Assembly (NCBI RefSeq): GCF_014698235.1
Contig: NZ_JACJSP010000006.1
Location: 167,799-231,798, forward strand
DNA: 64,000 nucleotides
Origin: Limnothrix sp. FACHB-406
GTDB taxonomy: Bacteria; Cyanobacteriota; Cyanobacteriia; CACIAM-69d
Reading direction: 5' to 3'
Both the position numbers and the translations under genes were made by a program. Numbering within the stretch: the stretch's first letter is position 1; every line of letters starts with the position of its first letter. A model generated the notes under the pieces. It was not told the origin of the DNA. It did no database searches and was given only the letters and a program-made list of their open reading frames with translations. Of the stretch, positions 9,810 through 18,800 are shown piece by piece.

Positions 9810-11057
9810 ATGGCAATGATGCAGCCACAGGATATTCAGCCATTGTCGATCGATCAATTGCCAGCGGATAACTGCGACTCGATGCTGCCCCCGTCGTTGC
9901 ACATTTTGGCGGGGGGCGATCGAGCACGGGCTTGGGTGCAATCACGACGTGGCCAACAACCGCTGTTTAGCTGTGTGTTGGGGTTCACGGAAACGGGGCT
10001 GATTCCGGGCATCTCTGCGGCCGGGGCTACTCCGGCCGATCGCCGCTACACGGCCCTGGCCGATGCGGAATTTTTGGTGAATGGGCCCAGGGGCAATCCG
10101 GCCTATCCGCTCCCTCCCTTGGCTGGGGGAGCCTCACCGGTTTTGATTTCTCGGGCCATTTTGGAATCGCTCCATTGGCGATTGCGTGTGATTAATGCGG
10201 GGCTACAGGATTTGCCCTCCATTCCCCACATCCGCATGGGCGGACTGCCGGCTCGCTGTTTAAGCACGGGCTATGCGCTCGATCGAGCCGTGGTGGAGCA
10301 GCTCTTTGCAGCGGGCTATCGTTTGGGACAACAGCTCGCCACCGAGGGCAACCCCCTGCCGCCGGATTATTTGCTGATTTCTGAATGCGTTGTGGGCGGC
10401 ACTAGCACAGCCCTGGCGGTCTTGTTGGGACTGGGGATTGATGCCACCAACCGGGTCAACAGCAGCCATATTTTCTGTAACCATGCCCAGAAATTGGACT
10501 TAGCTCTTACGGGCTTGCGGCGATCGGGTCTGGGCGAGTGGCATCCCGATCGCCAATGCGTGCAAGGATCCCTCGACCAAGATCCGCTGGCCGTGGTGGC
10601 GGCGGTGGGCGACCCCATGCAACCGGTGGCGGCGGGCATGGCCCTTGCGGCCAGCCAAACCAGCGGTGTGCTGTTGGCGGGAGGAACACAAATGTTGGCA
10701 GTCTATGCCCTGGCCCGGGCGATCGCCCAACGCCGACAGTTGCCCTGGAAACCGGAGGCGATCGCCGTTGGCACGACCCGTTGGGTGGCCTACGATGCCA
10801 GCGGCGACACCCTTGGCCTGGCCAAGGCGATCGCCCCACCGGAGGAGGAACCGATCCTGCTCACAACCTTGCTGAATTTTGCCCAGTCCACTTGGACGCA
10901 ATTACGAGCTTATGAAGCCGGATTTGTGAAGGAAGGAGTTGGGGCCGGCGGGGCGGCCATCGCGGCCAGTTGTGCCGCCGGTTGGGACAGTGAGCGCTGT
11001 CTCCAGGCAATTGAAGGGTTGCTCAGTCGCTGGTCAACGGTGCTGCATAATCCCTAG
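9810..11057 (+). CDS. cobT: Nicotinate-nucleotide-dimethylbenzimidazole phosphoribosyltransferase-like protein (TIGR00303 family)
   Basis: Members of this family are related to CobT, which transfers phosphoribose from nicotinate mononucleotide to the lower-ligand base during cobamide assembly. The 415 residues show the Gly-rich segments expected of the fold: the N-terminal FTETGLIPGISAAGATPADRR and the central LLISECVVGGTSTALAVLLGLG. The C-terminal EGVGAGGAAIAAS carries the Glu that is catalytic in CobT. ATG codons occur at 9810, 9816 and 9819; the first is used here but any could start. It follows the DUF2232 gene closely. The cobB gene at 41.9 kb shows that the pathway is also represented elsewhere in the window. 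Confidence 0.85.
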   Translation: MAMMQPQDIQPLSIDQLPADNCDSMLPPSLHILAGGDRARAWVQSRRGQQPLFSCVLGFTETGLIPGISAAGATPADRRYTALADAEFLVNGPRGNPAYPLPPLAGGASPVLISRAILESLHWRLRVINAGLQDLPSIPHIRMGGLPARCLSTGYALDRAVVEQLFAAGYRLGQQLATEGNPLPPDYLLISECVVGGTSTALAVLLGLGIDATNRVNSSHIFCNHAQKLDLALTGLRRSGLGEWHPDRQCVQGSLDQDPLAVVAAVGDPMQPVAAGMALAASQTSGVLLAGGTQMLAVYALARAIAQRRQLPWKPEAIAVGTTRWVAYDASGDTLGLAKAIAPPEEEPILLTTLLNFAQSTWTQLRAYEAGFVKEGVGAGGAAIAASCAAGWDSERCLQAIEGLLSRWSTVLHNP

Positions 11058-11089
11058 TGAATATCAGTGAATATCACAGTGAATGTCAC
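11056..11089. repeat. Short tandem repeat at the cobT 3' end
   Basis: Three near-identical units AGTGAATATC, AGTGAATATCAC and AGTGAATGTCAC start at the cobT stop codon and fill most of the gap to the convergent DUF3110 gene. No function is apparent. Confidence 0.6.
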
Positions 11090-11116
11090 CTGATTGGACA
11101 TCGAGGGCAGGCATTT

Positions 11117-11524
11117 CTAGAGCAATCCCTCCAATCGCCGTCGGATTCGCTCCAGCTCGGCGGCACTCATGGATCCGGCATCCTCTTCATTGGCCGTGGG
11201 AGGCGCTTCCCCCTCCACCTGCCAGCTCATTTCATCGGTCGATCGATTGGTTTCCATCGGGATCGCCAATTCCCCTTGGGCCACCAATTGGCACTCGTAG
11301 CCCGCTTCTTTGCAAAATTCCCGCACTTCGTCATCCTCGATCGGCTCCACGGTGGCCAGGGGAAAATCCTGGGCCTCCAGCAAGCCCGCATAGCGAGTGG
11401 CATCGTCCTCATCTTCAAACATCAGGACGCAGTTACGTTCCACACCTTCCCCATCTCGCAGCCAAATGCTGTAGATGCCTTCATTTTCGGTGCGGGCGTT
11501 GAAGAGCAGAACGAAGACGCGCAT
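11117..11524 (-). CDS. DUF3110 domain-containing protein
   Basis: A soluble acidic protein of 135 residues. The start MRVFVLLFNA, the central NCVLMFEDEDDATRYAGLLEAQ and the following DDEVREFCKEAGYEC fit the DUF3110 family, which is largely confined to cyanobacteria and plastids and has no assigned biochemical role. The frame stays open 15 codons upstream, but the conserved MRVF start at 11524 is chosen. The C-terminal 40 residues are low-complexity acidic. A HIP1-based inverted repeat lies just upstream. Confidence 0.8.
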   Translation of the reverse strand: MRVFVLLFNARTENEGIYSIWLRDGEGVERNCVLMFEDEDDATRYAGLLEAQDFPLATVEPIEDDEVREFCKEAGYECQLVAQGELAIPMETNRSTDEMSWQVEGEAPPTANEEDAGSMSAAELERIRRRLEGLL

Positions 11525-11554
11525 AGTGAATCGTGAAATGGACCAAGGACACAA

Positions 11555-11598
11555 CCCGATCGCCCGCAAGGGTCGCAGCCAGCCAACGGGCGATCGGG
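11555..11598. repeat. HIP1-based inverted repeat, copy 1
   Basis: Arms CCCGATCGCCCG (11555-11566) and CGGGCGATCGGG (11587-11598) are perfectly complementary over 12 bp with a 20-base loop. The same arms, extended by 1 bp, occur at 44034-44080. Here it lies upstream of DUF3110, so a terminator role for that gene is excluded. Confidence 0.7.
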
Positions 11599-11727
11599 CG
11601 GTTAGCGCCTATCATCTTAAGGGGTCTGGCGGTGGAATTTGCGAACAGCGGCATTTGCCAAATTTGCCAACCGCTATTTCACCCAGCTTCTGACTACCGT
11701 TGATTCCCCATTCCTGCGCCCGATCCC

Positions 11728-14502
11728 TTAAATCGACGAACTGGGACAGGGCCCCGATCGGGGCTGGTCATGGCTCACCAAGCTTTGATTGATCACGCTT
11801 CGCCGCTCCTCTTCGATCAATCCGGGATTTAAACCTTTGGTGAAGAACTGGTTCTCAATTTCCTGCGGTGGCAGCGGCTTGGCAAACCAATAGCCCTGGC
11901 CAAGTTCACAGCCCAATTGTTCCAGCCACCGCAATTGCTGTTGGGTTTCCACCCCCTCCGCCACCACATCCAAACCCAACTGATTACTGAGGGCCACGAT
12001 CGTGCTGACCACCTGGAAATTGCGGTTTCCCTTTTCCATTTGCCCCACAAACGATCGGTCGATTTTTAAATAGTCAGCGGGCAAGCGGTGCAAGTAGCTT
12101 AAGGATGAGTACCCCGTCCCGAAATCATCAATGCTGATTTGAATGTGGTGACGTTTTAACTCCGTCAACAGCTCGATCGTCTGATTAATATCTTCAATTA
12201 ACATACTCTCCGTAATTTCCAGCGTCAGATAATGAGGCTCCAAACCCACCTCATCCAACGTTTGCAAGATTTCTGAAACCATCGTTGGTTTTCGCAACTC
12301 CTGCGCCGAAAGATTCACACTCATCTTCAGGGGTGCAAACTCCGGGAAAGATCGCTGCCAGTGCAACAACTGTTGGCAAGCCTGGCGCAAAATCCACCGA
12401 CTGAGCTGTTGAATCACGCCCGTTTCTTCCGCCACGGGAATGAATTCTGCCGGAGAAATCCAGCCCCGCGTTGCATGGTGCCAACGGGCCAAAGCCTCAA
12501 AGCCCACCAATCGGCCTTTGGCTAAATTAATCACCGGTTGATAGTAAACCCGAAATTCTTCTTGGGTTAGGGCCTTGCGCAAATCGGTTTCCAAGGTCAG
12601 ACGATTGATCGCCTGGTGATGCATTTCTGCTCCAAAAATTTTGTAGGTGCTGCGCCCCGACGACTTGGCGCGGTACATCGCAATATCCGCATCCCGCAAC
12701 AGATCCGATGGGTGATCGTAGTCGGCGCTGCCCAGCACAATGCCAATGCTGGCAGTAATCACAATTTCATAATCATCAATGGCGATCGGCTTTTCAAAGC
12801 TGCTGAGAATGCCCTCCGCCATGCGCACCGCCGCATCCAAGCTTTCCAAATCTTCTAAGAGAATGACAAACTCATCTCCCCCCACTCGGGCGAGAAAGTC
12901 GCTAAAGCGCAAATAGCTTTTGAGGTTTTGGGCCATTTGCACTAGCAGGCGATCGCCAATTAAGTGCCCCAAACTATCGTTAATCACCTTGAATTGATCT
13001 AGATCTAAAAACAGCACCGCATAGCGATAACTGCTGACCCGCTTTGAACGGTTAATAGCTAACTCCAAGCGTTCCGTTAAGAGCGATCGATTCGGCAAAT
13101 TCGTCAACAAATCATGTAGGGCATTGTGCAGAATTTGGGCTTCGGCTCGCTTCAGGGCGCTAATATCCGTCACCGTGCCCACATAGCCCACCACCTGATC
13201 TTGGGCATCGTATTCCGCCACCACTTGCCCAAAAACCCAAGGATCTTCGTGACAATCACTGCGCAAGCGATATTCCAACTGAAAAGGCCGCTGTTCATTC
13301 ACAAATCGCTGCCATTCGTCTTGGAATTTCACCTGATCATCCGGGTGAATATAATCTAGCCAACCCATCCCCATGGCCGCGCGGGTGGAGTAACCCGTAA
13401 TCTGCGACCATCGTTGATTCACGTAAAGACATTGATGGTTGGCATCCGTGCGGAAAATTCCAACGGGCACTGCATTGGCCAGGTTGATGTAGCGCTGTTC
13501 GCTCTCCCGCAGCCGCACTTCCGTTTGTCGTCGTTCGTTTAGCTCCGTTTGCAATTGGTGATAGGCCTGGGCCTGTTGAAGGGCGATCGCCAATTGTGTT
13601 GAAAGCTGTTTTAAGAATTCCTGTTCTTCCGTGGGCCAATGCTCTGAACTTTGACAGTTAATGACGCTTAAAAATCCCCAGAGCTTTTCATTTTGCAAGA
13701 TGGGCACGGCAAGCTGTTGACAGTGAGCTGTTCGTGGAAATTTTTCAGGACAATCGGTCATCAAATCCTGAAAATGCACCGTGGCATCATTGCCTTTTTC
13801 AAGCTGATAGGCTTGCAGTCTGACGCGGCTCAGATGAATTTGGTCACGATCTTTCAAGAGCGGAGCCATGGTCGGATCCTGGGCCGCGGCCACCACCGTG
13901 GCTACTTGGCTATTGTGATCCGCAATAGAGGATTGTAATTGCCAAATTGCAACCGCACGGCACTGGAAGAGCTGTTGCACTTCTTGAACCGTGGTTTCAA
14001 CAATTTCGTTGAAATCAAAGGACGCGCAAATCTGAGTAGCAATAATTGATAAAACCCGATCGCGCTCGGCCTTTGCTTGGAGCGCTGCGGTGCGGGTTTG
14101 GACTTGCTGTTCAAGATCAATATAGGTTTGTTTAATTCGCAACATTGACTGCACGCGCGCTCGCAGTTCAATGCCATTAATGGGCTTAGTAATGAAGTCA
14201 TCGGCCCCAGCCGCCATACAGCGGGCCAGGTCTTTTTTTTCCGTTAGCGCCGTAACAATGACGATCGGAACCGTGTGCCAATCGGGCATGGCTTTGATGC
14301 GAGCGCAAACCTCAATCCCATCCAGCCCGGGCATCATCACATCCAACAGGATCACATCCGGTTGGAAGAGGTCTAGGGACTCAAGGGCATCAATGCCGTT
14401 GGAAACGTAGTGTAACTGGTAAGGGCGATCGCTCAGTAACGATTCAATGACATCGAAATTATCCGGCTCATCGTCAACTACCAGAACTGAACTGTAAGCC
14501 AT
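11728..14502 (-). CDS. Response regulator with GAF, PAS, GGDEF and EAL domains (cyclic di-GMP turnover)
   Basis: A 924-residue bifunctional candidate for making and breaking cyclic di-GMP. It has a receiver domain at 1-125 (phospho-acceptor D54 in LLDVMMPG), GAF at about 150-305, PAS at 315-440, GGDEF at 455-615 and EAL at 640-885. The cyclase motif GGDEF (541-545) is intact. An RxxD inhibitory site (RFSD) stands five residues upstream, which predicts product feedback. The EAL domain keeps E669 and the ESMLIED, IDDFGTGYSS, LKIDRSF and AEGVET motifs, so phosphodiesterase activity is also plausible. The GAF lacks a convincing bilin-binding Cys-His pair, although a Cys occurs in MTDCPEKF. It is the last gene of a three-gene minus-strand signalling cassette, 135 bases after the REC-histidine kinase. 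Confidence 0.92.
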   Translation of the reverse strand: MAYSSVLVVDDEPDNFDVIESLLSDRPYQLHYVSNGIDALESLDLFQPDVILLDVMMPGLDGIEVCARIKAMPDWHTVPIVIVTALTEKKDLARCMAAGADDFITKPINGIELRARVQSMLRIKQTYIDLEQQVQTRTAALQAKAERDRVLSIIATQICASFDFNEIVETTVQEVQQLFQCRAVAIWQLQSSIADHNSQVATVVAAAQDPTMAPLLKDRDQIHLSRVRLQAYQLEKGNDATVHFQDLMTDCPEKFPRTAHCQQLAVPILQNEKLWGFLSVINCQSSEHWPTEEQEFLKQLSTQLAIALQQAQAYHQLQTELNERRQTEVRLRESEQRYINLANAVPVGIFRTDANHQCLYVNQRWSQITGYSTRAAMGMGWLDYIHPDDQVKFQDEWQRFVNEQRPFQLEYRLRSDCHEDPWVFGQVVAEYDAQDQVVGYVGTVTDISALKRAEAQILHNALHDLLTNLPNRSLLTERLELAINRSKRVSSYRYAVLFLDLDQFKVINDSLGHLIGDRLLVQMAQNLKSYLRFSDFLARVGGDEFVILLEDLESLDAAVRMAEGILSSFEKPIAIDDYEIVITASIGIVLGSADYDHPSDLLRDADIAMYRAKSSGRSTYKIFGAEMHHQAINRLTLETDLRKALTQEEFRVYYQPVINLAKGRLVGFEALARWHHATRGWISPAEFIPVAEETGVIQQLSRWILRQACQQLLHWQRSFPEFAPLKMSVNLSAQELRKPTMVSEILQTLDEVGLEPHYLTLEITESMLIEDINQTIELLTELKRHHIQISIDDFGTGYSSLSYLHRLPADYLKIDRSFVGQMEKGNRNFQVVSTIVALSNQLGLDVVAEGVETQQQLRWLEQLGCELGQGYWFAKPLPPQEIENQFFTKGLNPGLIEEERRSVINQSLVSHDQPRSGPCPSSSI

Positions 14503-14637
14503 GACTGCGTAATCATAAATGAGGGAAAGACAACGGAAGCAGAGATTTCCCCTATCTTAACCTGTTTCCCATATTGTCCCTGTGATCTCGTGCCTGCCAT
14601 GGAAAGTTAACTGTCCAGTCATGAACAAGCACCAACC

Positions 14638-15834
14638 CTAAACCATGGCCATTTGCGGTTGAACTGCGAGGGGTAATTTTGCCGTCACCGTGGTTTCTTG
14701 ATCCACAACACTTTGGATCAGGAGCGAGCCACCATAACGATCGATCAATTTTTGAACGATCGCCAACCCCAGCCCAAGTCCCTGTTGTTCATAACTGCGG
14801 CGCTCAAATTGAATAAATGCTCCAATTTGGGCAATTTGCAGCTCGGTCATGCCGCGCCCTTGATTCGTAATGGACAAGTACAACCAAGAATCCATCGACT
14901 CCGTTTTAATCGTAATCGGCGTACCTGCCTGGGAAAACTTGATAGCGTTGTCCAGCAATTCTTCAACAATGGTTTGTAAATGCTTGATCGACATAGACAG
15001 TTGCGCAGTAGCCAAATCCAAAACCAAATCAGCCGATCGCTTGACCGAGTTAGTCTGAGATGCTGAAGCGTTGGCAATCCATTCCGCACTGTCAATGGTT
15101 TCCAGCGCAATCTCGGAAGTTGTCGATGCGACATTGGCCGCCATGCTTGAATTACTGACCAATTTCAGACTACTGTCACGGACGAGTTGAATATAGTTAA
15201 GGTAGCGGCGACTAACCCGCTCTAGGCGCATGGTTGAGGTTTTAGCCAGTTGCAATAGCTCTGCGATTTCCTCATGATCCATGTCCTCATGTTCCTCAAT
15301 GAGGATGCCCAGAACACCAAAAATTCCATTTAAAGGAGTATTTAATTCGTGAGGCAAACTCATCGATAAACTGCCTCGCAACTCATCAAGACTACCCTGA
15401 AGAATATCGATCGTTCTTTCTTGTAATTGGGATAGTTCTTGGATGCTTTGATACTGCTGCCGAATGCGCAGCATCGATTGCACTCGTGCCCTCAGTTCTG
15501 TGCTGTTAACCGGCTTGCTGATAAAGTCATCGGCTCCTGCTTGGATGCAACGGGCCAGATCTTCTTTGTCGCTGAGAGCAGTGACCATGATAATTGGCAC
15601 TGATTTCCATTCGGGCATCGCCTTAATTTTTTGGCAGGTGGTGATCCCATCTAGCTCGGGCATCATCACATCCAACAAAATCACATCAGGTTGGAAAACA
15701 TGTAGAGATTTCAGCGCCTCTAGACCATTCCAGGCATAGTGGAGTTGATAATCCCGATCGCTCAAAAAAGCTTCAATAACATCAAAGTTATCCGGCTCAT
15801 CATCAACAACTAAGATGGAAGGAATGGTCATCAT
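14638..15834 (-). CDS. Response regulator-histidine kinase (REC-HisKA-HATPase)
   Basis: A 398-residue protein with an N-terminal receiver domain (D55 in LLDVMMPE) and a histidine kinase core. The phospho-accepting His is H162 in SLPHELNTP, the N box is ELLDNAIKF and the G box is QGLGLGLAI. Its receiver is closely similar to that of the neighbouring GGDEF-EAL protein (shared VVDDEPDNFDVIE and AGADDFI.KP blocks), which points to local duplication. The start at 15834 is supported by AGGAGA five bases upstream; a second ATG follows directly. It lacks membrane segments and so is cytoplasmic. Only 51 bases separate it from the upstream hybrid kinase, so the two are likely one transcript. Confidence 0.9.
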   Translation of the reverse strand: MMTIPSILVVDDEPDNFDVIEAFLSDRDYQLHYAWNGLEALKSLHVFQPDVILLDVMMPELDGITTCQKIKAMPEWKSVPIIMVTALSDKEDLARCIQAGADDFISKPVNSTELRARVQSMLRIRQQYQSIQELSQLQERTIDILQGSLDELRGSLSMSLPHELNTPLNGIFGVLGILIEEHEDMDHEEIAELLQLAKTSTMRLERVSRRYLNYIQLVRDSSLKLVSNSSMAANVASTTSEIALETIDSAEWIANASASQTNSVKRSADLVLDLATAQLSMSIKHLQTIVEELLDNAIKFSQAGTPITIKTESMDSWLYLSITNQGRGMTELQIAQIGAFIQFERRSYEQQGLGLGLAIVQKLIDRYGGSLLIQSVVDQETTVTAKLPLAVQPQMAMV

Positions 15835-15885
15835 TTGTCTCCTGCTATTCTGTGCTGTTCCAAGAGATTTCAGCGTCATGCCTCG

Positions 15886-18800
15886 CTATTTAGCAGCTAA
15901 TAGCTCTTGGATCTTGACTGCTAATTGCTTGAGCTTGATTGGCTTTGTGAAGTAGTCATTTGCACCCGCACTGAGACAGCGTTCTCGATCGCCTGGCATC
16001 GCCAACGCTGTGAGAGCAATTATCATTGTACTCGCCAGCTCTGGGGTTTGTCTAATTTGCTGCATTGCCGTTAAGCCATCCAGATTGGGCATTTGAATAT
16101 CCATGAGGATGAGATCGGGGTGATGCAGTTTTGCCATCTCGATCGCTTGCACACCATCCTTTGCTAGCAGAATTTGGTAGTTCTTAGCCTTTAAGTAACT
16201 GGAAATGGTATTAACATTGGCTTCATTATCCTCCACCAGCAAGATCACAGGTGGGCGGGGTTGATCCATCGCAATTGTGGTTGGGGAGGTCTCCAGTTGG
16301 GGCACAGGAACAGTGACTGGCGCGTTTGCCAATTTCATCACCGGAAAACAAACTTCAAAGCAACTCCCAACCCCAACTTCACTGGTCACAGACACCAGCC
16401 CTTGATGCATTTCCACCATGCGCTTGACTAGCGATAATCCCAGCCCCGTTCCAGCATATTGACGACTGAGCGAGCTATCAATCTGGATAAAAGGTTTAAA
16501 GAGTTTTTCAAGATCAACAGCAGAAATTCCAATTCCTGTATCCGTCACCTTGAAGGAAATAAACGATGGGGAGCGCTTGGTGTTTTGAGCGTGCGCATCT
16601 TGAATTTCTGTAGACTGAGAATCAGAATTCGTAAAGTGCTTTAAGGTGTTAGTGGGTCGTTCAAAAATCTGCGAAACCGTTAAGGTCACTTGCCCTCCAT
16701 CGGCAGTGAACTTAATGGCATTGCTCAACAAATTAATTAACACTTGACGCACTCGGCGCTCATCCACAAAAATATCCGGGAGGTTGGGCTGAATAGTCAC
16801 CCCCAGCTTAATTTGTTTTTTCAGCGCTTGTTGCTTAACAAAGGTAATGGTTGCTTGACAGAGTTGATTGATTTGCGTAGGTGCTCGATTCAGAAGAATT
16901 TGACCTGATTCAATTTTGGCCAAATCTAGAATGTCGTTAATTAGTTCCAGCAAATGCGTGCCACTGCGCTCGATTGTTTTCAGAGCTTGCCCTTGGCGGT
17001 TATTAATTTCTCCATAAATTCCATCTTGAATAACTTCAGCCATGCCCAAAATTGCATTCAAAGGGGTGCGCAACTCATGGCTCATATTGGCTAAAAATTC
17101 ATCCTTGAGCTTTGTGGCCCTGGCTAGTTGTAAATTGCTTTCTTGCAGTTGGGCATAGAGTTCCGATTGCTGAATAGCGATCGAGCATTGTTCAGCCAGC
17201 CGTTGCATAAATTCCACTTCCCCGGTACACCAATACCGTTGGGAACTACACTGATGGGCAATTAACAGCCCCCACAGTTGATTAGATTTTTGCTCAATAA
17301 TTGGCACGGCAAGCTTAGCTCGAATTTGCAGGGTTTGCATGAAACTAGACAGGCAGTTAGCCAAATGCTCATGATCCCGGTCGGTAATGGTGCAAACATA
17401 ACCATTCATATATTTCTGATGGCAGCTATCCGGGAAAACCTCTGCACTAAATTCCATGCCCAAGAGGCTAGGGCAATGGTCAATCCGAGATTCAGCCACA
17501 ATTTTGCCGCTACTTTGTTCATAGACTTTGTAAATCACGACTCGATCAGCAAATAGAATTTGTCGAGCCTCTTCCGCCGTATTGAACAAAACAGATTCCA
17601 ATTCCAAGGATTGGCGAATTCGTCGGATTACGGAACTGAGCACTTTTTCCTTTTCAAATAGCCGCCGAAACTGCTCCTCACTGCTTTTGAGCGCTGTTGT
17701 TCGCTCCAGCACTTTCGCTTCCAAATCTTGGTTGAGTTGTTGCAGTGCTGCTTCCGATTTTTTCTGATTGGTAATATCCGTGATCGTGGTGATGTAGCCC
17801 ACCACTTCTTCATGGTCGGAATATTCGGGCACGGATTGGGCCAACACCCAACAAACACCAGCCTGATAACGCTGAATTCGGTATTCCAGCGAAAAGGGCT
17901 GTTTTTGTTTGCGGTAATGACGCATTTCTTCAATCACCCAGGCGCGATCGTCCGGATGGATTGAGCGTTCCCAGCCAATTTGATGAATAACCCTCGCCGC
18001 CAGTCCCAAAATATCGCAGAATCGTTGGTTAATATAAAGGCTTTTACCCTTTAGATTAGTTCGAATAATTCCTACGGGAATCGCTTTGGCTAAGCTGACA
18101 TAGCGACGCTCACTCGCTCGTAATTTTTCTTCGGTTTGTCGTCGTTCATGGAGTTCCGTTTGCAGTTGTTCATAGGCCGTTGCCTGCTGAATAGCAATCT
18201 CCAAATGCATGGCTAAATGCTGCACCAGTTGAATATCTTCCGATCGCCAATAGCGTGGATGATTACTTTCCACAACGGCCAGCAGTCCCCAAAAATTTTC
18301 TTGCTGAAACAGGGGGATCAAAATCTTGGCACGCACTTGCAACCGCTCAAGCAATTGACGATGACAAGGGGTCATTTGTGCAGCATAGATATCATTCACA
18401 ACGCGCACATGGCCTTGCTTAGTCAGGGGGCTGAGTCCTTCCATGAAGCAGCAGTCTTTCACAGAGTTGGTGGGCACAGCCAAACTGGGATCTAGCAAAG
18501 CCACCGCCGCAATCACCATCGTTTGATCGGCTTGGAATTGCCAAATTTCGGCTCGATCGGACTGAACCAAGTTTCGCAGTTCTTGAACTGTAGAATTTAG
18601 AATTTCCGATAAATTTAAAGACGATCGAATCTGGGAAGCCACATTGGCAATTAGTCGATCGCGCTCCGCCTGTCGTTGCAAAGAAGCTGTGCGATCAATA
18701 ATTTGTTGTTCCAACTCAGAAGTTCGCTGCTCCAAAAGCGCCAATTTTTCTGCTTCCAATTGAGAAATCTTATGCTCTAGGCTAATACCCCATTGGTATA

